NCBI RefSeq assembly: GCF_002007565.1
Contig: NZ_CP015625.1
Span: 682,001 to 746,000, forward strand
Direction of reading: 5' to 3'
From: Ditibartonella choladocola
Lineage (GTDB): Bacteria; Pseudomonadota; Alphaproteobacteria; Rhizobiales; Rhizobiaceae
DNA: 64,000 nt
In this document: piece after piece, positions 28,353 through 37,552 of the stretch
Numbering within the stretch: position 1 is the stretch's first letter
Layout: the number at the start of each line of letters is the position of its first letter
Notes under the pieces: model-generated
Told to the model about the DNA's origin: nothing
Database searches by the model: none
Seen by the model: the letters and a program-made list of their open reading frames with translations, nothing else
Translations under genes and position numbers: made by a program

Positions 28353-30620
28353 TTATAATGCGATATTGTTTGCTTCTGCGTATTTTATGAGCCATGGACG
28401 CAACGTCGATGTTGTGGTCTTGTCAAGCTCGGCAAGGAGCGCATTTTGTAAGTCGCCAATATCAAGTCTCAGCAACATGGCTTTGATAGGTCCTATTGCC
28501 GATGGTGTCATTGAAATGCGGCTGAAACCAAGTCCCAAAAGTGCCAAAGCAAGCAATGGCTTACCAGCCATTTCGCCGCATAATGTTACCGGTGTGTTAT
28601 TGCGTTCTCCCGCTTCGATTATCTTGCGTAAAGCACGCAGGAACGGGGCAGAAAGCTGGTCGAAACGGTGGGCAATTTCCGAATTTCCGCGGTCGATTGC
28701 CATCATGAATTGGAAGAGATCATTGGAGCCGACCGATACAAAGTCGACAACATGCATGAGTTCGTCAAGCTGGAAGAGGAGAGCCGGAACTTCCACCATT
28801 GCCCCCAGTTTCAACTTTGTCGGCATTTTATGACCAAAGCGGGTAAGATATTTCACTTCGCGGTCGATCAATTTTCGTGTGTGATAGATTTCACCGACCT
28901 CGGTTACCATGGGCAACATCACACGCAATTCCCGCCCGCCGGAAGCTTTGAGCAAAGCGCGCAATTGTGTTCTCATCAGTGCCGGTTTGTCGAGTGTCAG
29001 GCGGATTGCACGCCAACCGAGAGCCGGATTTTCTTCTTTCCCTTTACTGCGGAAATAGGGCAAAACCTTATCACCGCCAATATCCAGAGTCCGGAAGGTG
29101 ACAGGCTTTTCACCAATTTCCTGATAGACCTTGCGGTACAGTTTTTCCTGTTCATGCGCACGGGGAAATGTCGAAGCAATCATGAATTGCAATTCGGTTC
29201 GGAATAAACCGATGCCTTCAGCGCCCGATTCATCAAGTTGTGGCAAATCGACAAGCAAACCGGCATTGATTAAAAGAGTAATATGCCGGCCATCTTTGGT
29301 ATCGGCCGGTACATCGCGCAAATTACGATAGATTTTTTGTTTACGTGCACGAAAACGGGCTTTTTCGACAAAAGCGCTTTCAACATCGGCCACAGGGCGC
29401 AGGTAAACTTTGCCATCATCACCGTCGATTATGACAGGGTCGCCATTTTCCGATAGAGACACGACCCCTTTAACCTGTCCAACAACCGGTATCGACATGG
29501 CACGTGCAACAATAGCAACATGGCTTGTTGTTGCGCCATCTTCCAAAACCAGACCACGAATGCGCTCGCGTGGATAATCAAGCAATTCGGCCGCCCCCAT
29601 TGAACGGGCAACAATAATTGAATCCGTCGGTAAATCGGCATTGATTGTTTCGCGAGTTCGCCCCATCAATTGGTAGAGCAAACGGTTTGCCAGATCATCG
29701 AAATCCGATAGCCGTTCACGCAAATAGGGATCAGTCAGGTGTGCCATGCGTGCACGCGTATCACTCTGGACTTTTTCAACGGCCGCTTCGGCAGTCAAGC
29801 CGTTTTTGATCGCTTCTTCAAGGCGTCTTATCCAGCCACGATCATTGGCAAACATACGATAAGTTTCAAGAATTTCACGGTGTTCGCCTTCGCTGGCGAC
29901 ATCACTTCTCGAAAGCATATCATCAATTGAAAGACGCAACGAATTGATTGCTTTGGTAAGCTTTTCTGTTTCGGCACTGCTATTTTCGTTGAATAGATTG
30001 GTAACGACCAGACGCGGTTCGTGAAGAACAATATGCCCAAGGCCGATACCTTCATTGAGCGACTGGCCGACAAGTGTGAACGCACGGCGCATATCCACAT
30101 CGACATTGGGGCGGGTGAGCCGCGGCAAGTCGCCCGCAGCAATCATTTCTGCGAGCACCATAGCAACAGTTTCCAGTGCTTCCACTTCTTCATCGCTATA
30201 GCCGCGTTTGTTGCGATTTTGCACAACAAGAACACCTAATGTGCGACCTGCGCGCAGAATAGGAACACCAAGAAATGATGAATAGATTTCTTCGCCCGTT
30301 TCAGGAAGATAGGCGAAAGCCGGATGTTTTCTTGCATCTGTCAGATTGAGCGGACGGGCAGTGGCTGCAATGGTTCCCACCAAACCTTGCCCCAAACGCA
30401 ATTCCGAAAGGTGGACAGCACCAGGATTAAGACCTTCTGTGGCATAGAGTTCCAACATATTGTCGGAACGCAAAACATAGAACGAACAAACCTCGGCGTC
30501 CATATTGCGAGCGATTTCGCGGACGATGAGGTCAAGTCGTTCTTGTGAGTCCATGGCGCGTGCCATGAACTCGCGTAGTCGCTTCAGGATAACTTTGGGG
30601 CCTACATGGGTCTCCCGCAT
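28353..30620 (-). CDS. ptsP: PTS-Ntr enzyme I (phosphoenolpyruvate-protein phosphotransferase PtsP)
   Basis: A 755-residue cytosolic enzyme, first in the nitrogen-type phosphotransferase relay (PtsP to PtsO to PtsN) that regulates metabolism rather than sugar uptake. The N-terminal GAF domain (about 1-160; SFYVLRSDNMLELYATEGLN, FLGVPILRAGRTLGVLVVQN) senses small ligands such as glutamine in relatives. Next come the HPr-binding helical domain, the phosphohistidine site GATTSHVAIVARAM (near 355) and the C-terminal PEP-binding barrel (LFRTEL, FRTLDIGGDK, SVGSNDLFQFMMAIDRGN, LCGEMAG). GGGAG lies ten bases before ATG 30620. lysC, 100 bases upstream on the same strand, is its usual neighbour in Rhizobiales. 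Confidence 0.96.
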   Translation of the reverse strand: MRETHVGPKVILKRLREFMARAMDSQERLDLIVREIARNMDAEVCSFYVLRSDNMLELYATEGLNPGAVHLSELRLGQGLVGTIAATARPLNLTDARKHPAFAYLPETGEEIYSSFLGVPILRAGRTLGVLVVQNRNKRGYSDEEVEALETVAMVLAEMIAAGDLPRLTRPNVDVDMRRAFTLVGQSLNEGIGLGHIVLHEPRLVVTNLFNENSSAETEKLTKAINSLRLSIDDMLSRSDVASEGEHREILETYRMFANDRGWIRRLEEAIKNGLTAEAAVEKVQSDTRARMAHLTDPYLRERLSDFDDLANRLLYQLMGRTRETINADLPTDSIIVARSMGAAELLDYPRERIRGLVLEDGATTSHVAIVARAMSIPVVGQVKGVVSLSENGDPVIIDGDDGKVYLRPVADVESAFVEKARFRARKQKIYRNLRDVPADTKDGRHITLLINAGLLVDLPQLDESGAEGIGLFRTELQFMIASTFPRAHEQEKLYRKVYQEIGEKPVTFRTLDIGGDKVLPYFRSKGKEENPALGWRAIRLTLDKPALMRTQLRALLKASGGRELRVMLPMVTEVGEIYHTRKLIDREVKYLTRFGHKMPTKLKLGAMVEVPALLFQLDELMHVVDFVSVGSNDLFQFMMAIDRGNSEIAHRFDQLSAPFLRALRKIIEAGERNNTPVTLCGEMAGKPLLALALLGLGFSRISMTPSAIGPIKAMLLRLDIGDLQNALLAELDKTTTSTLRPWLIKYAEANNIAL

Positions 30621-30722
30621 GATTTATCATATCTCCCATTATGATAGTTAAGTCTTATGCTCATGCTTTCAAAGGTCAACCCGCATTATTTCTTTAGAAG
30701 GATAAAGTCCAGAACTTAACCT

Positions 30723-31976
30723 TCAACCTTTATCCAATCCATAAACAGTATGTAATGTTCTTACTGCCAGTTCGGTATAGGCATTATCAATCAAAATTGA
30801 AATTTTGATTTCGGAAGTCGTAATTGCACGAATATTGATGCCTTTTTCGGCCAATGCTTTGAAAGCGGTAGCCGCTACACCGGCATGGCTGCGCATTCCG
30901 ATACCGATAATCGAAACCTTTGCCAAATCTGTTTCAGACTGGATAACATCAAAGCCGATTTCTTTTTTGTTGGCCTCAAGGGTTGCTACGGCTTTATCAA
31001 TATCGGTTGCCGGTACAGTAAAGGTCATATCGGTTTTGGAGCCATCTTCCGATATATTTTGTACAATCATGTCGACATTGACATGTTCCTCTGCCAAAGG
31101 CCCGAATATAGCTGCGGAAATTCCGGGGCGATCAGCCAAACGGCGTAGCGAAATTTGTGCCTCTTCTTTGGCAAATGCAATGCCTGTGACAACCTGTTGT
31201 TCCACGATTTCATCCTCGTCGCAAATAAGTGTTCCGGGTGGATTGATAGGGTCACCCATGCCCGGAGCATCAGGATCCTCGAAACTTGAACGCACGAATG
31301 TGCGCACTTTGTGAACCATTGCAAGTTCGACCGAGCGTACTTGCAAAACTTTAGCACCAAGAGAGGCCATCTCCAGCATTTCTTCAAATGCTACTTTTGG
31401 TAGACGGCGCGCCTTCGGGTCAATGCGCGGATCGGTGGTATAGACACCATCAACATCGGTGTAGATATCGCAGCGGTCGGCTTTGACGGCTGCCGCAACG
31501 GCAACAGCACTTGTATCGGATCCGCCACGGCCGAGCGTTGTAATGCGTTTATCCGGTCCAATTCCCTGAAAACCGGCGATAACAGCAACTTGCCCTTCTT
31601 TGAAACGCTGGATCAATTGTGAACCGTCAATTTTTGTAATGCGCGCAGCACCGTGGGCATTATCGGTCTCGATAGGAATTTGCCAGCCGAGCCATGAACG
31701 CGCATTGATTCCCATGGATTGCAAAACGATTGCCAGAAGACCTGCGGTTACCTGTTCTCCGGATGCAACAACCACATCATATTCGCGCGCGTCGTGCATG
31801 GGAGAAGCTTCACGTGTCCAGCCGACAAGCTCGTTGGTTTTACCGGCCATTGCAGAAACCACAACGGCAACCTCGTTTCCGGCATCGACCTCGCGTTTGA
31901 CATGGCGCGCAACATTTTTGATGCGCTCGATATTGGCGACAGAAGTCCCACCGAATTTCATTACTATGCGCGCCAT
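30723..31976 (-). CDS. lysC: Aspartate kinase
   Basis: A 417-residue kinase that phosphorylates aspartate, the entry to lysine, threonine, methionine and diaminopimelate. The kinase domain opens with MKFGGTSVAN and includes TLGRGGSDTSAVAVAAA (near 150-166) and DIYTDVDGVYTTDPR (near 173). The C-terminal third has two ACT domains for feedback control by amino acids (ISLRRLADRPGISAAIF, VSIIGIGMRSHAGVAATAF). Length is standard for the monofunctional single-peptide type. It is expressed with ptsP downstream, and diverges from ubiG. Confidence 0.97.
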   Translation of the reverse strand: MARIVMKFGGTSVANIERIKNVARHVKREVDAGNEVAVVVSAMAGKTNELVGWTREASPMHDAREYDVVVASGEQVTAGLLAIVLQSMGINARSWLGWQIPIETDNAHGAARITKIDGSQLIQRFKEGQVAVIAGFQGIGPDKRITTLGRGGSDTSAVAVAAAVKADRCDIYTDVDGVYTTDPRIDPKARRLPKVAFEEMLEMASLGAKVLQVRSVELAMVHKVRTFVRSSFEDPDAPGMGDPINPPGTLICDEDEIVEQQVVTGIAFAKEEAQISLRRLADRPGISAAIFGPLAEEHVNVDMIVQNISEDGSKTDMTFTVPATDIDKAVATLEANKKEIGFDVIQSETDLAKVSIIGIGMRSHAGVAATAFKALAEKGINIRAITTSEIKISILIDNAYTELAVRTLHTVYGLDKG

Positions 31977-32157
31977 TTAAACAACTCTTGCCTCTAATAT
32001 TTAAAATTGTTCCAAAGCCGGGCCTTGAAGGCATCGTGGCTATGCTGACATAGCCAATATTGAGAATTTAAGCAAGACTGACATATTTACTTGTTTGTCT
32101 CTTGACTTTGCCCCATTTAAGACAGAACTCATAAACGTAATATTTTAGGAGAGCCCC

Positions 32158-32904
32158 ATGGCAGAAGCCCCGCGTACCACGATAGATCAGGCCGAAGTAG
32201 ACCATTTTTCGCGCATTGCCGCAGAATGGTGGAACCCGCAAGGAAAATTTCGCCCTCTCCACAAATTCAATCCTGCACGACTTTCCTATATCAAGGAAAA
32301 AGTATGCGAGGCTTTTGACCGCGATCCGAAGGGGGCCCAACCTTTCAAAGGAATAAGGTTTCTTGACATCGGTTGCGGTGGTGGACTTCTTTGCGAGCCG
32401 ATGGCGCGTCTTGGTGCTGAAGTGGTGGGGGCCGATGCATCAACAACCAATATCGAAGTGGCGAAAATTCACGCGACTCAATCCGGATTGAATATTGATT
32501 ACCGCGCAACAACGGCCGAAGATTTGGCAAAAGCTGGCGAAAAATTCGACGTTGTCCTGAACATGGAAGTAGTCGAACATGTTTCGGATGTCGATCTCTT
32601 CATGTCCGAAAGTGCCAGAATGGTAAAACCACAGGGATTGATGTTTGTTGCCACACTGAACCGTACTTTGAAGTGTTGGGGTTTGGCAATTATTGGTGCG
32701 GAATATATTTTGCGGTGGTTGCCGAAAGGAACGCACGATTATAACAAGTTTTTAACGCCTGAAGAAATAACCGAAAAGCTCAATGGCGCAGGCCTCACAG
32801 TGATAGACAAATTGGGAATTACCTATAATCCTTTCAAAGATAGCTGGAACCGGTCAAAGGATATGGATGTCAATTATATGTTGCTTGCCCGCCGCTTGAA
32901 ATAA
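32158..32904 (+). CDS. ubiG: Ubiquinone biosynthesis O-methyltransferase UbiG
   Basis: A 248-residue SAM-dependent enzyme that performs both O-methylations of ubiquinone synthesis at the membrane surface. The family start [20 protein letters not shown] (near 17-36) is followed by the SAM site [18 protein letters not shown] (near 66-83), the motif [12 protein letters not shown] (near 135-146), and the UbiG-specific insertion [20 protein letters not shown] that associates with membrane lipids. AGGAGAGCCCC precedes the ATG. It is divergent from lysC and convergent with the DUF1178 gene, as in other Rhizobiales. Confidence 0.97.
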   Translation: MAEAPRTTIDQAEVDHFSRIAAEWWNPQGKFRPLHKFNPARLSYIKEKVCEAFDRDPKGAQPFKGIRFLDIGCGGGLLCEPMARLGAEVVGADASTTNIEVAKIHATQSGLNIDYRATTAEDLAKAGEKFDVVLNMEVVEHVSDVDLFMSESARMVKPQGLMFVATLNRTLKCWGLAIIGAEYILRWLPKGTHDYNKFLTPEEITEKLNGAGLTVIDKLGITYNPFKDSWNRSKDMDVNYMLLARRLK

Positions 32905-32949
32905 CGAGCCGAATTTTGTCCAAAAAGTCGGAATTGTTATGCCGGAAGG

Positions 32950-33375
32950 TTAATTTTCATCTTCCGGCAAGGTTGCAAGCGGCATAACAGGAATCCCGTC
33001 CTCGACAAGTGAAGAAACATCTTCCCCTGTCGCCTCGCCATAAATGGGGCGTTGTTTGACTTCTTTGAAATGAATCCGTCTTGCTTCTTCGGCAAAACGG
33101 TCGCCCACATATTCGGCGTTTTTGCGCACCTGTCTTGTAAGTTTGCGCATTTCCTCAATCATTCTTTTTTGCTCCGGGTCTAATCCCATTCCCACCTGTT
33201 CGTGCTTTTTCGATGTGGAAATGGCCGGAGCCATCAATGTTTTTTCAATATTTGTTGAATCGCAAACAGGACAGCGGATAAGCCCGGAATTTTTCTGATT
33301 TGAAAAATCATCATTATTGCGGAACCAACCGTCAAATTCATGCGCCTTATCACAATGAAGCGAAAAACGGATCAT
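32950..33375 (-). CDS. DUF1178 family protein
   Basis: A 141-residue soluble protein. The N-terminal third is a small zinc-ribbon-like motif (C8 in SLHCDKAHEFDGWFRNNDDF and C36/C39 in IRCPVCDSTNIEKTLMAPAI). A conserved helical stretch follows (RKNAEYVGDRFAEEARRIH, near 90-108), with IYGEAT and a C-terminal PVMPLATLPED. No function is established for the family. It begins one base inside the grxC stop (TAATG), so translation is coupled to grxC. In related genomes a nitrilase-like hydrolase gene usually separates the two; it is missing here. Confidence 0.9.
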   Translation of the reverse strand: MIRFSLHCDKAHEFDGWFRNNDDFSNQKNSGLIRCPVCDSTNIEKTLMAPAISTSKKHEQVGMGLDPEQKRMIEEMRKLTRQVRKNAEYVGDRFAEEARRIHFKEVKQRPIYGEATGEDVSSLVEDGIPVMPLATLPEDEN

Positions 33376-33632
33376 TATTTTTTGCCAAAAAGAAGTGTAT
33401 CAAGCTCGCCTTTTTCATCAAGCTCGTAAAGATCATCACAGCCGCCGATATGTTTGTCACCGATAAATATCTGCGGAAATGTATTGCGCCCGTTTGCACG
33501 TTTTACCATTTCCGGCCGCTTTTGTCCGGAGGCGTCGATTTCTTCAAACGGAACGCCTTTGGAATTCAACAATTCCATGGCACTTTCGCAATAAGGGCAA
33601 CCCGGACGTGTATAAATTGTTACATGCGGCAT
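33375..33632 (-). CDS. grxC: Glutaredoxin 3
   Basis: An 85-residue thiol-disulfide oxidoreductase reduced by glutathione. The active site is the dithiol CPYC in IYTRPGCPYCESAM (residues 11-14), with the GSH-binding TFPQIFIG (cis-proline) and GGCDDL elements. The open frame extends upstream to 33806 but over the comF 3' end; the ATG at 33632 with GGAGAG five bases ahead gives the standard glutaredoxin length. Order on this strand is comF, grxC, DUF1178. Confidence 0.95.
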   Translation of the reverse strand: MPHVTIYTRPGCPYCESAMELLNSKGVPFEEIDASGQKRPEMVKRANGRNTFPQIFIGDKHIGGCDDLYELDEKGELDTLLFGKK

Positions 33633-33675
33633 TTTTCTCTCCATTCCCGCTATATAAGTGCCTTTCCTTTTTTCC

Positions 33676-34500
33676 TCAAGAGGCGAGATCTTCGTACAAA
33701 TCGGGTATGACCCGCGAAAAGGTGAGCACATCGACACTTTCCGCTCCTCCTCGCAACAAAGCTTTGGTTGCCGAGCGGAGGGTCGCACCCGTCGTAAAGA
33801 CATCATCGATAAGCAGAATATGCTTGTCTCTTATTTTTTCCTTTTTTTTTTCGGGAACACGAAATGCACCGATCATGTTGCGTTGACGGGCTTTTTTAAC
33901 GAGGCCAACCTGTTGACGGGTGTTTTTCCTGCGCATAAGAACCAAAGGTTCCAAAGGTTTTCCGGTTCTGTTGGCGATGTGTCGGGAAAGCTCGGTTGCC
34001 TGATTATATTTCCGTTTTAAAAATCGCCGGTAATGGAGCGGAACCGGTACAATCATATCGGCACTGTCAATAAGTTCTTTTCCTGCCGTCACCATCCATT
34101 CGGCCATGGATGGGGCAAGATCGGTGCGGTCGCCATATTTGAGCCGTGCTACCAGAGTGCGGGCAAGGCCGAAATGGGCAACAACCGAACGCGCCCGCCC
34201 GAATGGGGGTGGTGATTGGATAGCCTCTCCACTGAAAAAACCGTCACCAGGGTCATAAGTAAATGGAGTTCCCATAATCGGGCAATAAGGTTTGGTTATA
34301 AAATGCAGCTTTTGCCAGCATTCAGGGCATATCGCGCCATTCTTGTCGACAAAACACCCGCAACCGGGACACGTTGGCGGAAACAGCAGATTCATGGCCG
34401 GTTCGCCAATTCTCTCCTTAAATTCCTTTCCAAGACAACGTATGATTGACAAAATTTTGACCCTTTTCGATCGCTGTCTGCATCCGGAATATGATTGCAT
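33676..34500 (-). CDS. comF: ComF-family phosphoribosyltransferase-like protein
   Basis: Up to 274 residues. An N-terminal zinc-binding motif (LLFPPTCPGCGCFVDKNG, then ICPECWQKL) precedes the ComF double-wing/PRTase domain, with ADMIVPVPLHYRRFLKRKYN and the PRPP-loop motif ILLIDDVFTTGATLRSATKAL near the C-terminus. ComF proteins take part in DNA uptake in competent bacteria; in alphaproteobacteria the role is unproven. The start is uncertain: ATG 34500 lacks a ribosome-binding site, a TTG at 34452 has AAAAGGG eight bases ahead, and ATG 34395 begins exactly at MNLLFPP. The gene heads the comF-grxC-DUF1178 operon. Confidence 0.88.
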   Translation of the reverse strand: MQSYSGCRQRSKRVKILSIIRCLGKEFKERIGEPAMNLLFPPTCPGCGCFVDKNGAICPECWQKLHFITKPYCPIMGTPFTYDPGDGFFSGEAIQSPPPFGRARSVVAHFGLARTLVARLKYGDRTDLAPSMAEWMVTAGKELIDSADMIVPVPLHYRRFLKRKYNQATELSRHIANRTGKPLEPLVLMRRKNTRQQVGLVKKARQRNMIGAFRVPEKKKEKIRDKHILLIDDVFTTGATLRSATKALLRGGAESVDVLTFSRVIPDLYEDLAS

Positions 34501-34640
34501 TCGACAAGAAAATTTCGGGATATTGTGTAACTATAGGCTTTCGGTCTATTCTATCGGCGACCGGAGATATTCCAACCGGTCAGATCTATTCCAACAATGA
34601 GTTGAGATTAACCGATTGTAGCTAAAATACAATATATTGA

Positions 34641-35525
34641 ATGATGACAGACCCACGGATTTTTGACCAGAAGAGAATTGAGCAGTTTCGCAATCGCGCT
34701 TTTATCCGCTACGGCAATAAGGGTGATTTTTTGCTCAATCATATCGTTGAGGAATTGCTGGATAGATTGCAAACAGTCGATCGTAAATTCGCTCGCGCTG
34801 TCGATCTTTTTGGACATACAGGCGCTGGTGCCGAGGCACTCGTCAAATCGGGAAAAGTTGCTGTCGTCGACATTGTTGAAAGTGATAAGCGATATACGAG
34901 CGGTTCACACAAATTCTTGCAGCGTGGGAGGGAATTTCTCGACTTGCCCGCCCACTCTTATGATCTGGCTATTTCACTTTTGTCGTTAAGCATGACCAAT
35001 GATGTTCCGGGAGTGCTTAGCCAAATTCGCAGAATTTTAAAACCCGACGGTCTTTTTCTTGGTGTGATGGCTGGAACAGGAACTCTTGGCGAATTGCGTG
35101 AAAGCTTGTTGGAGGCAGAAACCGAACTTTATGGAGGAGTGAGTCCGAGGGTCTATCCTTTCGCCGATATTCGTGACGCTGGCGGTTTGTTGCAAAGAGC
35201 CGGTTTCGCTATGCCCGTCAGTGATGTCGAAAATCTCACAGTTCGTTACGATACAGCTTTCCACCTCATTGACGACTTGCGTGCTATGGGAATGCAAAAC
35301 GCATTGATTGGACGGTCGCGCCGTCCTGTAGGTAGAAAATTCTTCCAACGTGTTGCAGAAATCTATGCCGAACGTTTCAGTGATCGGGACGGGCGTATCA
35401 GGGCGAGCTTCTCGTTTATCTGGCTTTCAGGCTGGGCACCGGACGAAAGCCAGCAAAAGCCTGCCCGTCCGGGAAGCGCAACAATTTCGCTTGTCGATGT
35501 TCTGGGCGATAAATCGGCTCATTGA
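34641..35525 (+). CDS. NDUFAF5-like SAM-dependent methyltransferase domain protein
   Basis: A 294-residue homologue of the BioC/NDUFAF5 group (in mitochondria, NDUFAF5 hydroxylates an arginine of complex I). Family landmarks include IFDQKRIEQFRNRA at the start, VEELLDRLQTVDRKF, YDLAISLLSLSMTNDVPGVL (near 110-130), LKPDGLFLGVMAGTGTLGEL and SPRVYPFADIRDAGGLLQRAGF. The SAM motif reads VDLFGHTGAGAEAL rather than the classical DLGCGTG, an alteration I recall in rhizobial members. It is placed head-to-head with comF, the common arrangement. The role in complex I assembly is inference by homology only. Confidence 0.8.
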   Translation: MMTDPRIFDQKRIEQFRNRAFIRYGNKGDFLLNHIVEELLDRLQTVDRKFARAVDLFGHTGAGAEALVKSGKVAVVDIVESDKRYTSGSHKFLQRGREFLDLPAHSYDLAISLLSLSMTNDVPGVLSQIRRILKPDGLFLGVMAGTGTLGELRESLLEAETELYGGVSPRVYPFADIRDAGGLLQRAGFAMPVSDVENLTVRYDTAFHLIDDLRAMGMQNALIGRSRRPVGRKFFQRVAEIYAERFSDRDGRIRASFSFIWLSGWAPDESQQKPARPGSATISLVDVLGDKSAH

Positions 35526-35649
35526 TAGCGCGTAATAGTTCGATAAACTTTCATTTATCTTTGAAAGCCGGATTAAGCGTTTTCCGGCTTTTTCGCAGGC
35601 AATAAAGAGGAATTCGGGCGCAACCGTTTTATGACGGGTGGATTTTCCT

Positions 35650-37041
35650 TCAAGTGTTGGTGAGTTCCTTGTCATTGTCCGATTCAAAAATCGTTTTATC
35701 GGTTTCATGTAAAATTTGGCTGGTGATTGTTGCTGCTGTCATTGATCCGTTCACATTCAAGGCCGTACGTCCCATGTCGATCAATGGTTCAATCGAGATC
35801 AGCAATGCAACCAATGTTACCGGCAATCCCATGGTTGGCAGAACAATCAGTGCTGCAAATGTTGCACCGCCTCCGACACCTGCCACGCCGATCGAGCTTA
35901 ATGTGACGATGCCAACGAGTGTTGCAATCCATACAGGGTCAAGCGGATTGATGCCAACGGTCGGGGCTACCATTGTGGCAAGCATTGCCGGATAAAGACC
36001 GGCGCAACCATTTTGACCGATTGTGGCGCCGAAGGAGGCAGCAAAACTTGCAATTGATTGGGGAACACCGATGCGTTCGGTCAGGGCTTCGATATTTAAA
36101 GGAATGCTCGCGGCACTCGACCGGCTGGTGAAAGCGAATGTGAGAACCGGCATCACTTTTGAAAAGAAACGCAAGGGATTGATTCCGGAAAGTCCGAGCA
36201 AAAGTCCGTGGACGCAAAACATGATTGCAAGTCCCAGATAGGATGCAACGATAAAGGCTAATAATTTCAGAATATCTTCTGCATTGGACGTTGCTGAAAC
36301 CTTGGTCATAAGGGCAAAAACACCATAAGGGGTGAGTAAAATGACAAGGCGAACCAGTTTCATGACCCAGGCTTGCAATGTATCTATTGCCGAAATCACG
36401 CCTTTGCCTTTTTCCGGATTATCTTTCATTAAACGTATCGCGGCAGCACCCAGAAAAGCAGCGAAAATAACCACGCTGATGATCGAGGTCGGATTGGCGC
36501 CTGTAAGATCGGCAAACGGATTTTTCGGGATGAACGAAAGGATAAGTTGCGGCACACTCATATCGGCAACTTTTGACATGTAATTGGTTTGAATAGCACT
36601 CAGTCGGGCAGTTTCTGCGGTTCCCTGAACCAGTCCTTCAGCCGAAAGGCCAAAAAGATTGACCATCATGACGCCGACAAAAGCCGCAATCAACGTAGTG
36701 AACAACAAAATACCAATCGTGATCGTGCTGATTTTACCGAGCGACGACGCCGAATGAAGACGTGCAACGGCCGAAAGAATCGACGCGAATACCAGTGGCA
36801 TGACAATCATTTGCAAAAGCAGAACATAACCATTGCCAACGATATTGAACCATTCGATCGACTTTTTCAGCCCGGCATTACCAAGTCCGTAGACGAATTG
36901 TAAAACAATCCCGAAAATGACACCGATAACAAGTCCGATCAGAACACGGCGGGAGAGGCTCCAACCGGTTCTGGACATCCTTGCGATAGCGATGAGTAGA
37001 AGAATGAATATGACGAGATTGGCGATAAAACCGATTATCAT
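35650..37041 (-). CDS. tcyP: L-cystine:sodium/proton symporter TcyP
   Basis: A 463-residue member of the dicarboxylate/amino acid:cation symporter family, exactly the length of E. coli TcyP (YdjN). Similarity to the enteric protein is unbroken over long segments: [107 protein letters not shown]. It should import cystine for cysteine supply and redox balance. The frame opens at 37074, but ATG 37041 gives the TcyP N-terminus. It is a single gene with its own promoter region. Its closeness to gammaproteobacterial TcyP suggests transfer. Confidence 0.93.
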   Translation of the reverse strand: MIIGFIANLVIFILLLIAIARMSRTGWSLSRRVLIGLVIGVIFGIVLQFVYGLGNAGLKKSIEWFNIVGNGYVLLLQMIVMPLVFASILSAVARLHSASSLGKISTITIGILLFTTLIAAFVGVMMVNLFGLSAEGLVQGTAETARLSAIQTNYMSKVADMSVPQLILSFIPKNPFADLTGANPTSIISVVIFAAFLGAAAIRLMKDNPEKGKGVISAIDTLQAWVMKLVRLVILLTPYGVFALMTKVSATSNAEDILKLLAFIVASYLGLAIMFCVHGLLLGLSGINPLRFFSKVMPVLTFAFTSRSSAASIPLNIEALTERIGVPQSIASFAASFGATIGQNGCAGLYPAMLATMVAPTVGINPLDPVWIATLVGIVTLSSIGVAGVGGGATFAALIVLPTMGLPVTLVALLISIEPLIDMGRTALNVNGSMTAATITSQILHETDKTIFESDNDKELTNT

Positions 37042-37188
37042 GAAAATCTGTCCCTTATGCCGGCATAACAGCACGTTTATATAAAATTATTTCCTAACAC
37101 AGGATATAGGAGGCAGTTTCGTCGATCTCAAAGAAAGATATTTCAATAAATAAAGATAGTGAGCAAATTTATGCTATTAAAAATGTGG

Positions 37189-37446
37189 TTATTGAGAATC
37201 TTTTACCGTGGTGACTTGCGGGATCGGAGATTGTTTCACAGCACCGGTCATTGTTGTATAATCGACTTTATTCTGGAAAATCGATTGCGTGAATTCTGCA
37301 TCCTTGCGATCACCCAACATCGGAACGAGAATGAGACCGAGTGCGACGGCAACGGATCCAAAAAGTAATACTATTCGCAAAACACCAGTTCCTGCCGATT
37401 GGGTTATGTCGTTACGGTTTGTTTTTGAAAACTCTTGGTGATGCAT
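37189..37446 (-). CDS. Small single-pass membrane protein conserved in Rhizobiales
   Basis: An 85-residue protein with a cytoplasmic N-terminus of about 22 residues, one membrane helix (about 23-43: VLRIVLLFGSVAVALGLILV) and a periplasmic tail of about 40 residues. I recognise it as resembling small hypothetical proteins of Brucella/Bartonella relatives, without known function. It stands alone between tcyP and mutT. A candidate CtrA site lies 45 bases upstream of its start, which would place it in the cell-cycle regulon if real. Confidence 0.75.
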   Translation of the reverse strand: MHHQEFSKTNRNDITQSAGTGVLRIVLLFGSVAVALGLILVPMLGDRKDAEFTQSIFQNKVDYTTMTGAVKQSPIPQVTTVKDSQ

Positions 37447-37490
37447 GATAATTCTCCAGAGTAATTATGAACTATGGTAAAAGTCACCTG

Positions 37491-37505
37491 TTAATAACCG
37501 CTTAA
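37491..37505. promoter_or_regulatory. Candidate CtrA box TTAA-N7-TTAA
   Basis: TTAA at 37491-37494 and TTAA at 37502-37505 with seven bases between, the CtrA consensus of alphaproteobacteria. It lies in the intergenic space directly upstream of the 85-residue membrane-protein gene (minus strand, start 37446). The motif is short enough that about two chance copies are expected in an AT-leaning window of this size, so it is only a candidate. Confidence 0.35.
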
Positions 37506-37552
37506 CACAAAGCCGGCGTGACAAATTCACGTAAAACAAAGTAAACGATCAG

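Noticed and set aside
33633-33806. Long N-terminal extension of grxC
   Set aside because: It overlaps the comF 3' end, and the glutaredoxin fold begins exactly at ATG 33632 with a good ribosome-binding site.
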